Assembly (NCBI GenBank): GCA_910580155.1
Contig: CAJTWX010000077.1
Location: 1-6,400 of the forward strand
DNA length: 6,400 nt
Direction of reading: 5' to 3'
From: an uncultured Alphaproteobacteria bacterium
GTDB taxonomy: Bacteria > Pseudomonadota > Alphaproteobacteria > RF32 > CAG-239
The notes under the pieces are model-generated. The model made no database searches, was not told the origin of the DNA, and worked only from the letters and a program-made list of their open reading frames with translations. Positions within the stretch are counted from its first letter, which is position 1; each line of letters starts with the position of its first letter. This document shows positions 5,553 through 6,400 of this stretch, in pieces. A program made the position numbers and the translations under genes.

Positions 5553-6400
5553 ATGAAAGTAACTGTTATCGGCACAGGCTATGTCGGACTTCCGACCGGT
5601 GTCGGGCTTGCCGAACTGGGCAATGATGTCATCTGCCTTGATATAGACGAGAAAAAAATCAACACTCTGAAATCCGGCAAAGTCACCATCTTTGAAGAAG
5701 GACTGGAAGAACTGTTTGATAAAAACACGCAAAATGGCAAACTCGCCTTTTCAACTTCCTTTGCCGAAAGCATCCCCAATGCAGACTTAATCCTGATTGC
5801 CGTCGGCACACCGCCAAACCCGATAACCAAAGAAGCGGATATGAAATACATCAAATCTGCTGCCGAAGAGCTTGCCAAACATCTGAGCGGCTACACCGTT
5901 GTAGCCATCAAATCCACCGTTCCGGTCAACACCGGCGACGCAGTCGAAAACATCATCCGTCGTACCAACCCGACTGCAGATTTTGATGTCATCTCCCTAC
6001 CCGAATTCCTGCGCGAAGGCTTTGCCGTACAGGACTTTTTCAATCCCGACAGAATTATTGTCGGAGCAAATTCCGAACGCGCCCGCAATCTGATTGCCGA
6101 GTTGTATAAGCCGTTTGAAAGCAAATGCACGATTCTCTATGTATCCCGCCAGTCTTCCGAAACCATCAAATACGCCTCAAACGCATTTTTAGCAATGAAA
6201 ATACAATATATTAACGAAATGGCAGACTTTTGCGAAACCTCAGGCGCAGATATCTACGAAGTCGCCAAAGGAATGGGATTAGACAGCCGTATCGGCGCCA
6301 AATTCCTCGTCCCCGGCCCCGGATACGGCGGTTTTTGCTTCCCTAAAGACACAAACGCAATGGCATATATGGGCAAGTTTAACGGCGTTGATTTATCTTT
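5553..6400 (+). CDS. ugd: UDP-glucose 6-dehydrogenase, 5' part (runs off the window)
   Basis: 282 complete codons are visible; family members are usually about 390-450 residues, so the C-terminal UDP-binding domain lies beyond the window. The enzyme oxidises UDP-glucose twice with NAD+ to UDP-glucuronate in the cytoplasm, a precursor for capsule, exopolysaccharide or lipid A sugars. The N-terminal Rossmann fold has GTGYVG (7-12) and D30 for the NAD ribose, then VGTPP (84-88) and KSTVPV (120-125). Residues matching the S. pyogenes enzyme's catalytic set are all present with the right spacing: T122, E151 and E155 (PEFLREG), K206 and N210 (KYASN), C262 and D266 (GYGGFCFPKD). The catalytic cysteine is therefore intact. 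Small departures include F261 before the cysteine where Ser is common (Tyr in E. coli), N126 in VPVNTG where Gly is usual, and L149 before PEFLREG where Asn is common. A related UDP-sugar or GDP-mannose dehydrogenase is the main alternative. Confidence 0.92.
   Translation, partial: MKVTVIGTGYVGLPTGVGLAELGNDVICLDIDEKKINTLKSGKVTIFEEGLEELFDKNTQNGKLAFSTSFAESIPNADLILIAVGTPPNPITKEADMKYIKSAAEELAKHLSGYTVVAIKSTVPVNTGDAVENIIRRTNPTADFDVISLPEFLREGFAVQDFFNPDRIIVGANSERARNLIAELYKPFESKCTILYVSRQSSETIKYASNAFLAMKIQYINEMADFCETSGADIYEVAKGMGLDSRIGAKFLVPGPGYGGFCFPKDTNAMAYMGKFNGVDLS

Noticed and set aside
5430..6130. Minus-strand frames opposite the UDP-glucose dehydrogenase gene
   Set aside because: The + strand product has every catalytic motif; the antisense frames have none.
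1..6400. Mobile element, CRISPR array, tRNA, rRNA, riboswitch or defence system
   Set aside because: No transposase, integrase, regularly spaced repeats, cloverleaf-forming sequence or known riboswitch core was found by eye; the genes are largely housekeeping and envelope functions.

Overview
The window reads as ordinary bacterial chromosome, most likely from a low-to-moderate GC alphaproteobacterium, possibly one of the uncultured host-associated lineages. The main evidence is the 640-residue DnaK. Its sequence is strongly proteobacterial and alphaproteobacterial in character, with the tail ending VVDADFEEVK, the run around DVLLLDVTPLSLG, and the long conserved stretch GQFDLVGIPPAPRG. The dnaK upstream region also lacks a CIRCE operator and has a heat-shock-sigma-like promoter. 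The lineage is an inference; no rRNA is present to confirm it.

Layout from left to right. The first 457 bases hold the 3' end of a divergent, cysteine-rich S-adenosylmethionine synthetase (MetK) homologue on the + strand. A near-perfect bidirectional hairpin (466-493) separates it from a convergent minus-strand gene for a flotillin-like SPFH/Band 7 membrane protein (515-1990). An AT-rich 196-bp divergent promoter region follows (1991-2186). It carries a perfect T8-G-A8 tract, a tandem 8-bp repeat and promoter-like boxes facing both ways. Next is dnaK on the + strand (2187-4109), closed by a strong intrinsic terminator (4125-4157), so no dnaJ is cotranscribed with it. A small minus-strand gene (4215-4493) encodes a secreted LTxxQ-motif (Spy/CpxP-like) protein that appears to start at TTG. 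It is divergent from a + strand EamA/DMT-type ten-helix transporter (4565-5491). The window ends inside a UDP-glucose/GDP-mannose dehydrogenase family gene, best called UDP-glucose 6-dehydrogenase (5553 to beyond 6400), whose catalytic residues are all visible.

Functionally the middle of the window has an envelope and protein-quality flavour: a cytosolic Hsp70, a probable periplasmic LTxxQ protein and a membrane-organising SPFH protein. The arrangement, with alternating strands and terminators between units, argues for separate transcription units rather than one system. The last two genes run in the same direction with a 61-bp gap and no obvious terminator, and may be cotranscribed; the dehydrogenase may open a polysaccharide-precursor locus to the right.

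I found no mobile element, CRISPR array, tRNA, rRNA or riboswitch. I do not see a convincing new biological system. The items most worth checking are the divergent MetK fragment, the TTG-started LTxxQ gene and the shared flotillin/dnaK control region.
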